Below, one piece after another: positions 34,259 to 46,125 of a stretch of DNA of 64,000 bases. The translations under genes and the position numbers were made by a program. Source of the stretch: Humulus lupulus (taxonomy: Eukaryota > Streptophyta > Magnoliopsida > Rosales > Cannabaceae); the NCBI RefSeq assembly GCF_963169125.1, contig NC_084794.1, positions 155,754,858 to 155,818,857 of the forward strand. The letters run 5' to 3'. Position 1 is the first letter of the stretch. Each line of letters begins with the position of its first letter. The notes under the pieces were generated by a model. It was given only the letters and a program-made list of their open reading frames with translations, made no database searches and was not told where the DNA came from.

Positions 34259-35828
34259 TGTTGATGACAGAAACTCGTCAATGATATATGGATGGGAAAC
34301 TCAAAGCTTGTTACAGAAAATGCGTAGATTGAACTTAGGGAAACTTAAGAAAGAAACACGCTGAACAACAATGGAGGAAAATCTCGTTTATTGCTTTACT
34401 ATCACTCTCTACAATGAATTTTTCCAACCCCTTCATTTGAGGGGTTGAAGCCTATTTATAGATGCGCTCTAATGGCCTCTGATACAAGGTGGTCCCAAGG
34501 GATAAGTTCGTACGTTGGTACCTTGTCAGAATAGTGGGGCGTGATGTAGAGGAGTAAAGGATCGTTGTGTCAATTATCGGTACAGGGTCAGAGGTAAGCA
34601 GGTCATGTCACCACCTCTTGTACTAATTCGTACCACCACTACTTGTCGAGCGCTGATGTTGGAATCATGCCCTTGCCTTCCTTAGGGTCGTACACCTCGT
34701 ACCTGTTCATGTCCCCTGTACTTGAAGATCTTTCTCCCATTTCCAAAATATATCTTCTCTCATCACCTTCTAATATTTTGCTAAGTGTTGGACACACTTA
34801 CTAGTTCCTCCTTGTCTACTTGGGGCTTGGGACATATGGTATGTGATGAGGCAGTGAAGCCCTCATTATGTGTGGCCTTCCTCCATTCCCTGACACCATG
34901 GCAACAAGGCCCTTTGAATATTTTTCATATAGGTAACGTGTCTTTTGCTCATACGGGATGTCACCATAATATGATCAATACGGCGAGGCACTTGGTGTCG
35001 CGAGGGGTGCGCGAGGCTTAGATGGCTGCATCATGTGAAGCCTCTCAATGTGAGGCCCTTGGTGTCCCAAGGGGTGCGCGAGGCTTGGCTAGCTACACAA
35101 TGTGAAGCCTCTCGGTACGAGGCCCTTGGTGTCGCGAATGGTGCGCAAGGCTTGGTTGGCTGCAGCATGTGAAGCCTCTCGTTGCGAGGCCCTTGGTGTC
35201 ACGAGGGGTGTGTGAGACTCTTAGCAGGTTATGGAATGTGGGGCCTCGTTGTGCAAGGCACTTGGTGTCACGAGGGGTGTGCAAGGCTTGGATGGCTACA
35301 ATATGTGTAGCCTCTCGGTATGAGGCACTCGGACCTCGCAAGGGGTGTGTGAGTCTTGGCTGGCTGCACTATGTGAAGCCTCTCGGTGCGAGGCACTCGG
35401 ATGTCACGAGGGGTGCGTGAGGCTCAACGAAGCCTTCAATAAGCGACCCTAGCCTCGCTATGTGAGGCTCTCCTTCGCTTGGCCAACCTCGCTATGTGAG
35501 GCCCTCACCATGAGTGACTTCAAGGCAATGAGGCCTTCACAATGTGATCCTTGGCTTCACGCATAGGCGAAGTCTCTTCGGCACACAACTTCGCACATGG
35601 GCGGCATTACGATATCCGGAGCCACATGGTGAGGCGCTTGGGCCTCGTGTGATGTCTTTAGGGGCGCGAGGCGTAGTCAAGCTGGGCCTCGCATAGCGAG
35701 GCCTTCACCCTTAGATGCTAGTCTTCTTCAACGCAAGGGACGTAACTCGTAGAAGACTTGACGCATGTTGGCATAAAGCAGCCCTTGTTCTCGAGTGCCT
35801 TGCACCTTTAGCGATTTTACCACATTCA
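34259..35828 (-). mobile_element. Tat2 5' LTR
   Basis: 1570 bp, with the same ends as the 3' LTR. The size difference of about 290 bp is largely explained by extra minisatellite units at 34982-35420. The TATA-like box on the minus strand lies near 34455 (ctatttatag in plus reading). Confidence 0.85.
34982..35420. repeat. 64-bp minisatellite, about 7 units, Tat2 5' LTR
   Basis: The gcctctcg-tgcgaggc...gaggggtgcgcgaggcttgg unit repeats about seven times with point differences; at about 35215-35240 one unit is irregular. Short overlapping ORFs here are products of the repeat. Confidence 0.8.
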
Positions 35829-36354
35829 AACAATCCATAACCCAACCCACAAAATCAAATATTCATATAAAACTATGGTGTAATGGGTCAGAAAAAGGAT
35901 AAAAAATTGAAGTTGTAAAATGTTTAGAAATTGGCTTATAAAATAAATAGATTATTCATTATGGCTAAAAAGGGGAAACTAGGATATTCAATTTCATAGG
36001 TTAGCTTGAAAGGCCCAAATGATCCAAACAACATGCCTTGATCATCTTCCTAATTATGCGTACTTAAGATTTTGCCTCAAATAATTAATCAATCGTTTCT
36101 AGAGTGGTTGAGATTATGAATAGTAGCATGCATAAATATCGCCAAACAATAGTGAAAAGGTAAATCTAATTGTACACACATTATGTTTAGAAATCGAAGA
36201 TCAAGCTTAAGTGAAAAGCAACACAGAAGTTAAACACACAATTCATGCATAATTCATCAAGTTCCTCAACATATTCTTATCCCAATAAGAAGTTTTATCA
36301 TTTATAGAGAACTTGCAACAAAACCATATGCTTATGACAACCTAAAATAAATTA
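35829..36354. other. AT-rich stretch without recognised feature
   Basis: Lies between the Tat2 LTR and the Athila-like remnant. No ORF, no terminal repeats and no motif that I can assign. Confidence 0.4.
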
Positions 36355-39300
36355 TGGTGCATGCACATAGTAGGGCTTACTCCCTTGATATCTGCTATGG
36401 TCCACCCTATGATTGTTTTGTATTCCTGAAGTACAAACCACATGGGTAAGGTGTGTGGTGATAATGACCGGTAATGTCTATTTCTCACCCAAGTAAACAT
36501 ATTTAAGATGCTCTAGTAGGGGTTTTAATTCAAGCTTAGGTGGTGATTTAACATATGGTTAAAGCTGCTCATGAGAAATAAGCAACTCCAAGAAGGGTAC
36601 CTCATTAGAAACCTCTCCACCACTATTAAGTGCAACCACTGTCTCTTTTACTTCAGTAGTGACATCCTCTTTCTTCAAGTCTATTGGTTCCCTCAAAACA
36701 ACATCTAACCCATCCTCTCCATGTAAATCAAGAATCAACTGAAGCAAATGAATGAACATCCCTTGGATACCTCATAGCCTCAAAAATCTTAAAGGTAATC
36801 ACTTCACCAGCGAACTCCATTGCAACGACCCAAACTTACTAATAGGGCTTAAGGGCCTTGATTAGTGTGTCAGGAGGGCATAAATGTGTATTTATGTGAG
36901 TAAATGAATTAATGCATGATTATGTGATAAGCATGCTTATATGGTTACATGGATATATGAGATGCAAGATTATGAGTATTAGTATGCATGTAGGCCCTGT
37001 TTAGATTATAAGGGCATATTTGTAATTTTGGCTCGTTGATGGCATAAATGTAATGATTTGTGATAAATTTTTTAGACCACATTATTATGTGGATATATTT
37101 GTAGTTGGTGGCTCGAGGCGATCCTAGTGGGCAGTTTAGCGAAATAGTCACCGCGAGGGATTTATACCCAGCTCGGGGGAGCCTGGGGTATTTATGGGAA
37201 TTTGGGAAATATATTGCAGATTATTAGGCATTGGGGAAAATAATTGGTGATTAATTAGATTATGGGACTTAAGTGGTAAATATTAGGGACACTCGAGGAA
37301 TTAGCGGGAATTGAGAACAAATGACCAAAATTCCCTTAGAGTGTTCAAAGACTTGGTTACATTTAAGAGGGAAAAATGGTCATTTGGTGTTTTAAAAAGG
37401 GATAAGTATTAATCTTCTTTTTAGAGATAATGGAAGATATAGAAAAGGGTAGAAGCTGAAGGAAGGAAAAAGGAAAGGAAGAAAACAAAGTAAAACCTAC
37501 CTCTTTTTCTCTCTCATGAATTGCTCTCTCTCCCTTTCTTGTGGATTTTGGAGCTGGAAACTCAGGGAAAGTCTAGGCAAGGTCTTGGGTCTTTGATCCT
37601 TGGAGTGGCTAGAAGTTCAACTGGATTTAGCTCATGTTAAGGTAAGGTTTAAATATTGATTTTAGATTTCTGGGCTGTGTGGAGGTTGATCTCTGAACTT
37701 GGGTTTTGGATTGGAATTCAAGGACATAAGCTTGGGGATTAGAGGAGCTAAAGTTTGGAAGAGTATAGAAGACAACCTAAGGTCAAATTCTCTTAGCTAA
37801 GGTAATCAATTCTAACTTTGAAGTTTTGAGTTTCTGGTTTTCTGATGATGTTCTTGAGCTTCTGAGCTCAAGTTGGGTTGATGAATTTGATGATGCCTTT
37901 AGCTAGGTTTTTGATGTTGATGGGTTTATTTGGTTGAGTTATAGTGAGTTGTAAGGTCTATTTTGAGGTTGGATAAGGTTTGGAGAGATTTGGTAGAGCT
38001 TTGACTAGGGAAAATTTGAAGGAAAAACCCAGAAGTAGCATGCTGCTGGTTGTAGCACTGTAGCACTAGCATTGGAGGACTACAACGCTATGCCTGGTGT
38101 CCTGGGAGGTGTCTGTCTCTGCTTGTAGCACTATAGCGCCCACCTTGTGGCGCTGTAGCGCTACCCTGCCTCCAGAAATGGGTTTTGGGTATTTTTCTTG
38201 GTGGCTCGAGGGTCGATTCCACCACCCCGTTTGGTGAAATTGGGGCTTCCCGAGGGCTCGGGATTGGTCCTGAAGTTAGGTAACGGAATTGATTGTTAAT
38301 GAGGGTTCTATTTTGCGGTTGTTAGTAGGTGTACGCTAGGGCTTGGTCGAGATCGTGCTTAAGAATCGTTTCTTTTAACCACAGTGCTCGAAATCAATGG
38401 TAAAAAAACTACACCTGGTTATGTGGTTATGTTGAGGCTAAGAGTTCCCTATACTTGTATGTGATGTCATAAGAAGGTATTATGCCATGGGGACATGTGG
38501 TAAACGACCTACGAGTGTTGGAATCATTATTTGCACACAGGACACGGGTCGGCCATTGGTAGCTAAGGTTAATTAAATAATCACTGAGCTTGGCCTAAAC
38601 GAGCTAGAGTCAGTGGGTTGAACACTGGGCTCTGCCTAAGTGAGTCGAAGATAGTGACTTAAGCAGAGGGTGTAGCCTAAGGGCATGGACCCTAGTTATT
38701 GAATGATATGTTTATTGTTATGAATGTGATGACTATGGCATGTTTATTATCGGGATGATTGATTACTGGTTTGCAGATTGATATCGCTGATTATATGAAC
38801 AATGTGACCTGCTGAGTATCTGATTGGTGATTTGTGAATTATATCTGTTGATTGTCGCTTATGTTATGCATTATGTTTTCTGGCTGGGCCTTAGCTCACG
38901 GGTACTACATGGTGCATGTAAAGGCAAGGGTAAGGTAGACCAGTCCTGAGTTGGAGAGCTCTGGGGCAGAATGTCCATAGTCAACTGATCGGCCACCACG
39001 CCCGAGGAATGGTGCAGGGACAGGAGAACCTAAAGTGCCTATTTTGCCATTATTGTGGCTTGGTGTTGTACATAAACTTTGAAAATTTTGTAACCGTCCT
39101 TTGAAACCAATTTTGGGATCCCATTTATTAAATGTTTATTTTAAATTAGAAATTTCCTGTTTATGACCAAAATATTTTAACCTTAACCTAATTACGACTT
39201 TAGGGTCACGTTTTCAACTATACGACTTGGTTAGCAAGTTTTGCACTCTTAAAATCACACAGTGTAATGGCCTTGGTTATCCAGGGTGTTACATCCATGG

Positions 39301-39500
39301 TCAAAGCGTCCTCATGAACATCTATCTTGGTTCTAGCTGTCTTTAAAAATGACATTCCTAATAAAATTGGTGTAGAGCACAGAATTGAGTCTTCTTCCAT
39401 ATCAAGAATGTATAAATCTACAGAAAATACATATTCATTTACTTTAACCAATACATTCTCTACTAATCCCCTTGGATAGGCATTAGAACGATCTCTTATA
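36355..39500 (-). pseudogene. Athila-like gypsy protease to RT-entry remnant, split by solo LTR B
   Basis: 39299-39500 (minus) codes a retropepsin-type segment: VKVNEYVFSVDLYILDM and ILLGMSFLKTARTKIDV, with the frame running to LTM at the insertion point. It continues at 36815 with EFAGEVITFKIFEAMRYP. After decayed linker, 36361-36420 reads IGWTIADIKGVSPTMCMHH, the entry to RT typical of Athila-group elements. RT itself is absent. It would be part of gag-pol processing and polymerase functions; now a fragment only. No LTR of this element is seen nearby. Confidence 0.8.
36821..39293 (+). mobile_element. Solo LTR B, Tekay-type gypsy
   Basis: Ends tgcaacgacccaaact and ccagggtgttaca, with perfect 5-bp target duplication tccat at 36816-36820 and 39294-39298. 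2473 bp with no coding. Shares the 3' gtaaaggcaaggg/ccaccacgcccgagg block (about 38900-39010) with A, C and D. Carries a cassette of tgtagcgctac words at 38040-38170 and an agagtaggcctaag-type degenerate repeat at 38560-38680. It interrupts the Athila-like protease. Confidence 0.9.
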
Positions 39501-40839
39501 GGCTGTTTGTGTATTGATTATGAGGTAACATTGGGAGTTTTGGACCCAATTTGGTTTGAGTGCATGCTTGGGGTCGAGTTCCAGACCTTTGAGTTGGGAA
39601 AAAAATGTTTGAAACCCAGGGATTTTGGGTTCGCGGGGGTGCGTTGCGACCAAATTTATGGGTGCCGCGGCTCGCGTGCCCAGAAGCCCCAGGGAGGGGT
39701 TGCGGATTTATGGGCGTGCCGCGACCCTAGGGGGCAAGTCGTGGCCCGCCTCCCTCCAAGAAGGAAGAGGTTGTGCCTTTAACTTGAGTCACACCGCAAC
39801 CCTTAGGGCCAGGTTGCAACCCACCTAGGCAGCTATAGCCTAGGTTTGTTTTTATGCTCGGGGATTTAAACCTAAGCGCTCAGGATGAATTCTACTTCCC
39901 GGTTTAGTAGAATTCGATGTCCCGGAGGCTAGTATTTATTTCTAAAACATTTATTTGGATTAGAATTTGATAGTTATACATTGTTGCTTGTGACTAGGAT
40001 TATAGTTAAGGCTCAAGTCTGAGGATTATGCTCGGAATAGTTCTTTATCCATCTCTCGGGACTCAAGGTAAGAAAACTGCACCAAAATGTTTGTGAATGG
40101 GACTGTGATTCCCTGTAATTGAACATATGTGTTCTATGAATTTTATATCTATTACGTGTACTGTAAAAGTACGGCCTAAGGGGGTTGGGGCTGATGATAA
40201 GCGTATTGAACGTAGCTTGGCCTAAGCGAGTCAGGATCAGCAAAATAACCAGAGGGATCGCCCTAAGGGCGCCAACACATAAATATTTGTATTAAAGATT
40301 GAGTTATATGTTTGGAAGTATATGTTTATCTTTGCCTAGCTTGATACTTGTACTTTGTTGATTAATTGAACTGATTGGATTTAAGTTTGTTATATACATT
40401 TGTTGCTATCTATGCTTGTTGACTATGGTTTTCTTGCTGAGCCTTGGCTCACGGGTGCTATGTGGTGTAGGTAAAGGCGAAGGGAAGCTGGACCAACCAT
40501 GAGTTGGAGAGCTTTGGGGGTGGAGTGTACATCACCAGCTGCTCAACCACCATAGCCAAGGGAATTATAGGAACCAGAGCTCAAAACTGTATTTTGCCAT
40601 ATAGACTAGCTTTTTTGTATTAACTTTGTGGGTTGTTTCCGCCATGTAAACCTTATTTTTGGTATCCCATGTATCAAACTTTTATCTTAATGAAAATCAA
40701 TCATTTTACGATCAAAATATTTTAACCTTAACCTGTCTCTTGACTCTAGAAACACATTTATGTTCAAACGACTTGATTATTGAGGCAATCATCATTTTAA
40801 ACACACAATGTAACAGTCTTGGCTATCCAAGGTGTTACA
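39501..40839 (+). mobile_element. Truncated LTR C, Tekay-type gypsy
   Basis: The right end ccaaggtgttaca (40839) and the ggtgctatgtggtgtaggtaaag block at about 40455 match A and B. The left part is missing; similarity begins inside the LTR at 39501, directly after the Athila-like fragment. It holds a gccgcg-rich cassette at about 39640-39830. Short ORFs across the cassette are GC-rich artefacts. Confidence 0.75.
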
Positions 40840-41595
40840 TATTTTTTTGAGAATCTAATTTTAGAACAATCCAAGGCATCCTTGTTCTAAATTGATTATT
40901 AGATCTCGTTAGTTTTTATTGGGGTTCAAATCATTTAGAATCACATCATTCGGTATCAGATAGTAAAGCTTCTAAATCAGGTTGTTATCTATCCTTATTC
41001 TTAATTTTTACTTGTTCATTTCATCTATTCCATCTCATCGAAATTTTATCAAAAATAGCTTTCTTTTCTTGGAAAAAAAAACTAAGTTGATTGCTTTTAT
41101 TACCTATTAATTTCGTTCAAGTTCTGCTAAACTTTACCATTTCATAAAAAAAAAACAGAGAAAAAAGAAGGAAAAAAAATGAAAACAAAATCAGATTAGA
41201 AGTAACGTTTGGAATATTGCTCAAATTCAAGATTTCTTTTGCGTAAGTGTATTCTACCAATTTCAATATCTCAAAGGGTGTATCTATCTTATCTTTGAAT
41301 TTTCTTCTGTTCTTGAAATTTCTCCTTCTTTCCTTTTTCTCTTTGAAATTCTCATTCTTCAAATTTTTTTTGTTTCATTGTTACAAGAAATTTTTTGTTT
41401 GGGTACATTTGGTTCGATAATGAACTAAAAGAGGGAACTATTCAATTTGATTAAACACAAGTGTGAGATCATAAGAGGGTAAGAGCCAAATTTGATTAAA
41501 CACAAGTGTGAGTGATATCATTGTAGAGTGAAACACGTGAGAAAGTGTGATGAGAAACTATTCAATTTTCTTTCTAATTTTTTTTTGCAGTAATC
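40840..41595 (+). other. Leader of gypsy element E with PBS
   Basis: cggtatcagat at 40951-40961 resembles the tRNA-iMet PBS (tggtatcagag) with two changes; the 5' LTR before it is mostly missing, cut at 40839 by LTR C. A-rich and T-rich tracts fill 41040-41400. The direct repeat atttgattaaacacaagtgtgag occurs at about 41447 and 41491. Non-coding up to the gag ATG. Confidence 0.55.
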
Positions 41596-42680
41596 ATGTC
41601 CAAAAATCAAGAAGGAGATCAACAACAAGTTGTTCCAAATTTACAAATTCAAGAATTAATGGGGGAGATGAGATGGATGATGAGAGATGAATTAGAACAT
41701 GTACATGAAAGAATGGATAGGGTAGAAGAAAGATCACAAAGGAGGCAGCCACCTATAGCTCCTAACGTGCAACGAAGAGGCAGGAATCAACACAGATATG
41801 ATTATGAGGATTATTATGCAAATGATGAGGATGAAGATGATCGTGCCTTTGATATTAACATGAGAAAATTTGTGCATGGAAATGGAGGTAGACAAGTTAG
41901 AGATCGATTTGATAACGATTTGGGAAACATTAAAACGAAGATTCCATCCTTCCAAGGCAGAATTGATCCTGATGCTTATTTTGAGTGGGAGAAGAAGATT
42001 GAGTTGGTGTTTGATTGTCACAACTATTATGAGTTGAAAAATTTGAAACTAATTTCCATTGAATTCACTTACTATGTTATTGTTTAATGGGATTAATTGA
42101 CTTGGAGCAGGAGAAGAAATGGTGAAAGACCTATTGAGACTTGGGGAGAAATTAAAGATGTCATGAGAAGAAGATTCATTCTATGTCACTACTATAGGGA
42201 CTTATTTCAAAAGCTGCAAAGGCTCACTCAAGGCTCTAGAAGTGTAGAAGTGTTGAGATAGCCATGATTAGGGCTAACGTGGAGGAGGATCGATAAGCTA
42301 CTTTAGCCAGGTTCTTAGCTAGATTAAATCGTGACATTGCAAATGTGGTTGAACTACAACATTATGTTGCGTTGAATGACATGTTGCATATGTCCATAAA
42401 GGTGGAGCGTCAATTGAAAAGGAAAGGTTCCACAAGGATGGGTCAAAGATCTAGTTCTTCTTTAACTTGGAATCCAAATTGGAGCAAGAAGGATGACAAA
42501 CTTCAATCCAAGAACAAGGTTGAAGCTCCCAAAGACAACAAAAATGAGGCACCCATAACCAAGGTAAAACTGATTCCCAACCTTCTAGAAATAGAGATTT
42601 TAAATGCTTTAAATGTTTGGGATGGGGCGATATTGCTAGTTAGTGTCCAAATAAAAGAGGGATGATTTCGAAAGATAATG
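41596..42680 (+). pseudogene. Gypsy element E gag (decayed)
   Basis: Met at 41596 opens a 163-codon frame with an acidic/arginine-rich N-terminus and then capsid homology (KIPSFQGRIDPDAYFEWEKKIELVFDCHNY at 41940-42030). Frame changes follow, with fragments of the capsid C-terminus ([35 protein letters not shown]) at 42130-42250 and VELQHYVALNDMLHMSIKVERQLK at 42345-42420. The zinc-knuckle CFKCLGWGDIAS lies at about 42600-42640, with Asp where His is expected and a TAG inside. Ty3/gypsy, distinct from Tat, Tekay and Athila here; chromovirus-like (CRM/Reina side), not settled. Confidence 0.85.
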
Positions 42681-42839
42681 GCGATGTTGAGATCGAAGGC
42701 TAGTCCGATAATGATTCTATGAAACCATTAGAGGATGCAAATGATATTGAGTATTTAGTTGATGGAGAGCTTTTTGTTGGAAGGGGAGCTCTAAATGTAT
42801 AAGTCAAGGAAGATGAGGAGCTACAATGTGAAAATATTT

Positions 42840-43370
42840 TTCATACTAGATGCCATGTCAATGAAAATGTATGTAGCATGACTATTGATGGTGGAAGTTG
42901 TACTAATGTGGCTAGCACTAGTTTGGTGCAAAAATTGAATTTACCAACTTTGAAACATCCTAGACCATACAAGATGCAGTGGTTGAATGATTGTGGAGAA
43001 GTTAAGGTGAAAAAGTAAGTTTTGGTGTCATGCTCAATTGAGAAATACAAAGATGATGTTTTATGTGATGTGGTTCCAATGCACGCATCACATATTCTTT
43101 TGGGAAGACCATGGCAATTCGAAAGACATGTTACTCACGAAGGTCATTCTAATAGGTACTCCTTTGTATTCAATGAAAGGTCAATTAGTCTTGTACCATT
43201 AATTTCAAAACAAGTGTATGAAGATTAAGTGAAGTTAAAAAAGATAGTGAAAATAGAAAAAAAAAAAAGAAAGGCAAAGATTAAAAGAAGAGAAAAAAGT
43301 ACATAAAAAGAGAAAGAAATATTGGCTAGCAAAGAAAGAAAAGAGAGGAAAAAAATGTATTTCTTTGCAA
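42840..43370 (+). pseudogene. Gypsy element E protease and linker (decayed)
   Basis: Active-site region MTIDGGSCTNVAS at about 42875-42910 and the second loop HASHILLGRPWQF at about 43085-43125, with a stop at 43017-43019 between them. The linker 43230-43350 is an almost pure purine tract (A/G) coding a Lys/Glu-rich segment before RT, a known trait of this family. Frame changes occur within it. Confidence 0.8.
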
Positions 43371-44528
43371 AAGAAAAAGACATCAAAAGAACTTTGTTGA
43401 CAAACCAACCTGTGATTGTACTTTTGTATAAAGAGGTTTGTTTAAGTACTAATGAATGTAATGTTTCCTTGCCTAGTGTTGTTGTTTCTGTTTTGCAGGA
43501 CATTGATGATATATTTCGTGAAGAGGTACCCAATGGTTTACCGCCAATAAGGGGAATTGAGCATCAGATTGGTTTTATACCTAGAGCAACAATCCCAAAT
43601 AGGCCAACCTATAGGAGCAATCCTAAGGAAACAAAAGAATTTCAAAGGCAAGTTGGTGAGCTTATGGAGAAGGGGCATGTGTGTGAGAGCATGAGTCATT
43701 GTGATGTTCCAATGTTGCTTGTTCCTAAGAAAGATGGATCATGGAGGATGTGTTTTTATTGTCGAGACATCAAAAAAGTAATTGTAAAGTATATACATCC
43801 TATTCCTAGATTAGATGATATGCTTGATGAATTGCATGTTCTTGTGTTTTTACAAAAATTGATCTTAAAAGTGGATATCATCAAATTATGATGAGGGAAG
43901 GAGATGAATGGAAAATTTCCTTTAAAACAAAACATTGTTTATATGAGTGGTTAGTTATGTCATTTGGATTAACTAATGCACCTAGTACTTTCATGAGATT
44001 AATGAATCATGTTTTGCGTGCTTTTATTGAAAAATTTTTGTTGTGTATTTTGATGATATATTGATTTGTAGCAAAAACTTGGATGATCATGTTGAGCATT
44101 TAAAACTTGTTTTAGATGTTCTAAGAAAAGAAAAGTTGTTCACTAATCTCAAAAAGTGTACCTTTTGTACAGATAAGCTTCTGTTTCTTGGTTTTGTTGT
44201 TAATGCCAAAGGAATTGAGGTAGATGAAGAAAAGGTCAGTGCAATTTGTGACTGGCCGAGACCTACACGTGTAGGTGTTAGAAGTTTCAATGGGTTGGCT
44301 AGTTTTTTTTGAAGATTTATGAAAGATTTTAGTAGCTTAGTCGCTCCTTTGATTGAAGTTATTAAAAAGAATGTTGGTTTTAAGTGGGGTGATGACCAAG
44401 AGAAGGCATTCAATTTAATTAAAGCAAAATTGACTGATGCGTCTTTGCTTGCTTTACCTAACTTCACTAAAACTTTTGAGATTGAGTGTGATGCTTCAAG
44501 AATAGGTATTGGAGCTGTTCTAATGTAG
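43371..44528 (+). pseudogene. Gypsy element E reverse transcriptase (decayed)
   Basis: The frame 43322-43840 covers the RT entry (LPPIRGIEHQIGFIP, VPKKDGSWRMCFYCRDI), then a one-base shift; KSGYHQIM and [18 protein letters not shown] follow in another frame at 43870-44020, and the catalytic YFDDI is at 44046-44060. The connection and start of RNase H follow (FNGLASFF with a stop at about 44310, then FEIECDASRIGIGAVLM to 44528). Motifs are intact in sequence although frames are not. Confidence 0.88.
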
Positions 44529-44880
44529 GAGAGTCATCCTATTGCATACTTTAGTGAGAAGTTAAGTGGAGCAGCCTTAAACTATCCTACTTATGACAAG
44601 CAGATGTATGCATTGGTTAGGGCATTGGAAACTTGGTAGCACTACCTTTGGCCAAAAGAGTTTATGCTTCACACTGATCATCTTTTAAGCATTTGAAGAA
44701 TCAACAAAAGTTAAATAAACAACATGCCAAATGGGTTGAGTTCATTGAAACATTTCCTTATGTCATCAAGTACAAGCAAGGTAAGGAATATATTGTGACT
44801 GATGCTTTATCTTGCAGGTGTGTTTTACTCTCTACCTTAGATGCAAAATTGATTGATTTTGAATACATTAAAGAGTTTTT
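44529..44880 (+). pseudogene. Gypsy element E RNase H (decayed)
   Basis: After a TAG at 44527 the domain continues ([24 protein letters not shown]), with a TAG in the W-HYLWPKEF segment at 44638 and a short deletion at the HTDH-type motif (44675-44690). It ends with [19 protein letters not shown] and VTDALSCR. Degrades RNA in hybrids; now inactive. Confidence 0.85.
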
Positions 44881-46125
44881 TTGTTGATTGTGACTTTTCT
44901 AATGTATTCAATGTGTGTGAAAAAGAAGCTTTTGGAAAATTCTTTAGGCATGATGGGTTTTTGTTTAGAGAAAATAAGCAATGTGTGCCTAAAAGTTCAT
45001 TGTGTACTTGCTTGTTAAAGAATCTAATGGGGGTGGTTTGATGGGGAATTTTGGTGTATCTAAGACATTAGAAATTTTCCATGAACATTTTTTTTGGCCT
45101 CATATGAAAAGAGATGTTGAATGAGTTTGTGAGAAGTGTATTACATGTAGAAAAGCTAAGTCTCAAGTTAAGCCTGATGGTTTGTATACTCCTTTTCCTA
45201 TTCCTAGTGAACCTTGGATAGACATATCTATGGACATTGTTTTGGGTTTACCTAGGTCTTGAAAAGGTAGGTATTCCATATATATTGTTGTAGATAGGTT
45301 TTCAAAAATTGCACATTGCATTCCGTGTCATAAAACTAGTGATGCATCACATATTGCTTATTTGTTTTTCAAGGAAATTGTAAGATTCCATGGCATGGCC
45401 AAGAGTATTGTTTCAGATAGAAATGAAAAGTTCTTAAGCAATTTTTGGAAGACTTTGTGGAGAAAGCTAGGTGCTAGGATTTTGTTTTCTACTACCTGAG
45501 ACGCACATACTGATGGTCAAACTGAAGTGGTTAATAGAGCATTATCAACTTTATTGCGTACCATAATACAAAAGAACTTAAAAACATGGGAAGATTGCTT
45601 GCCACATGTAGATTTTGCATGTGTGCATTCTGCAACTAAGTTTTCACAATTTGTAATTGTGTATGGTTTTAATCCATTAACTCATTTGGATTTAATTCCA
45701 TTGCCTTTGACTGAGCGTGTTAACTTGGATGGAAAAAAGAAAGCTGCTTTTGTAAAATAGATTCATGATAAGGTTCAACAAAACATTGAGAGGAGGATTG
45801 AACAATACGCATCCCAAGCCAACAAGGGGTGAAAAAACGTTGTATTTGAACCTGGTGATTGGGTTTGGGTGCATATGAGAAACAAGCACTTTCCTATTTA
45901 AAGAAAAATAAACTTCTTCGAAGGGGTGATGGACCATTTCAAGTGCTTGAAATGATCAATGATAATGCCAATAAGTTAGACCTTCCAGGTGAGGATAATG
46001 TAAGTGCAAGTTTTAATGTTTCTTATTTGTCTTCTTTTGATGTAGGTGACGATTTGAGGACAAATATTTTTCAAAAGGGAGGGAATGATGAGAATGAAGG
46101 AGCAACACTAGAAGAGCCATTGTAA
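44880..46125 (+). pseudogene. Gypsy element E integrase (decayed)
   Basis: The zinc-binding entry with [14 protein letters not shown] and C-x2-C lies at about 45075-45160. The catalytic core has [10 protein letters not shown] and [17 protein letters not shown] (45225-45330), then [14 protein letters not shown] (45410-45450) and [14 protein letters not shown] (45505-45550), with a TGA before the HTDG block. The C-terminal part at 45859-46125 includes GDGPFQVLEMINDNANKLDLPGE. After the stop a GPITRARARR-like tail can be read at about 46135-46165, which recalls the CRM-type C-terminus but is not proof of lineage. Confidence 0.88.

Larger units (their letters stand above)
26598..35828 (-). mobile_element. 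Tat-lineage gypsy element Tat2, pol-deleted
   Basis: Both LTRs are present (34259-35828 as 5', 26598-27876 as 3'), with PBS 34243-34257, gag, protease and a PPT-like tract at 27877-27900. Between protease (31600) and the accessory ORF only a spacer remains; RT, RNase H and integrase are absent. The accessory ORF at 28683-30621 runs in the opposite direction, as described for Tat-group elements. No matching 5-bp duplication is visible at the outer ends (ccatc left, aacaa right). Confidence 0.88.

Noticed and set aside
39507..39828. Two plus-strand frames in GC-rich sequence as a possible host gene
   Set aside because: They lie in the cassette of truncated LTR C and have no family features.
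43225..43533. Minus-strand 102-codon frame with many Phe and Leu
   Set aside because: Complement of the purine-rich linker of gypsy element E.
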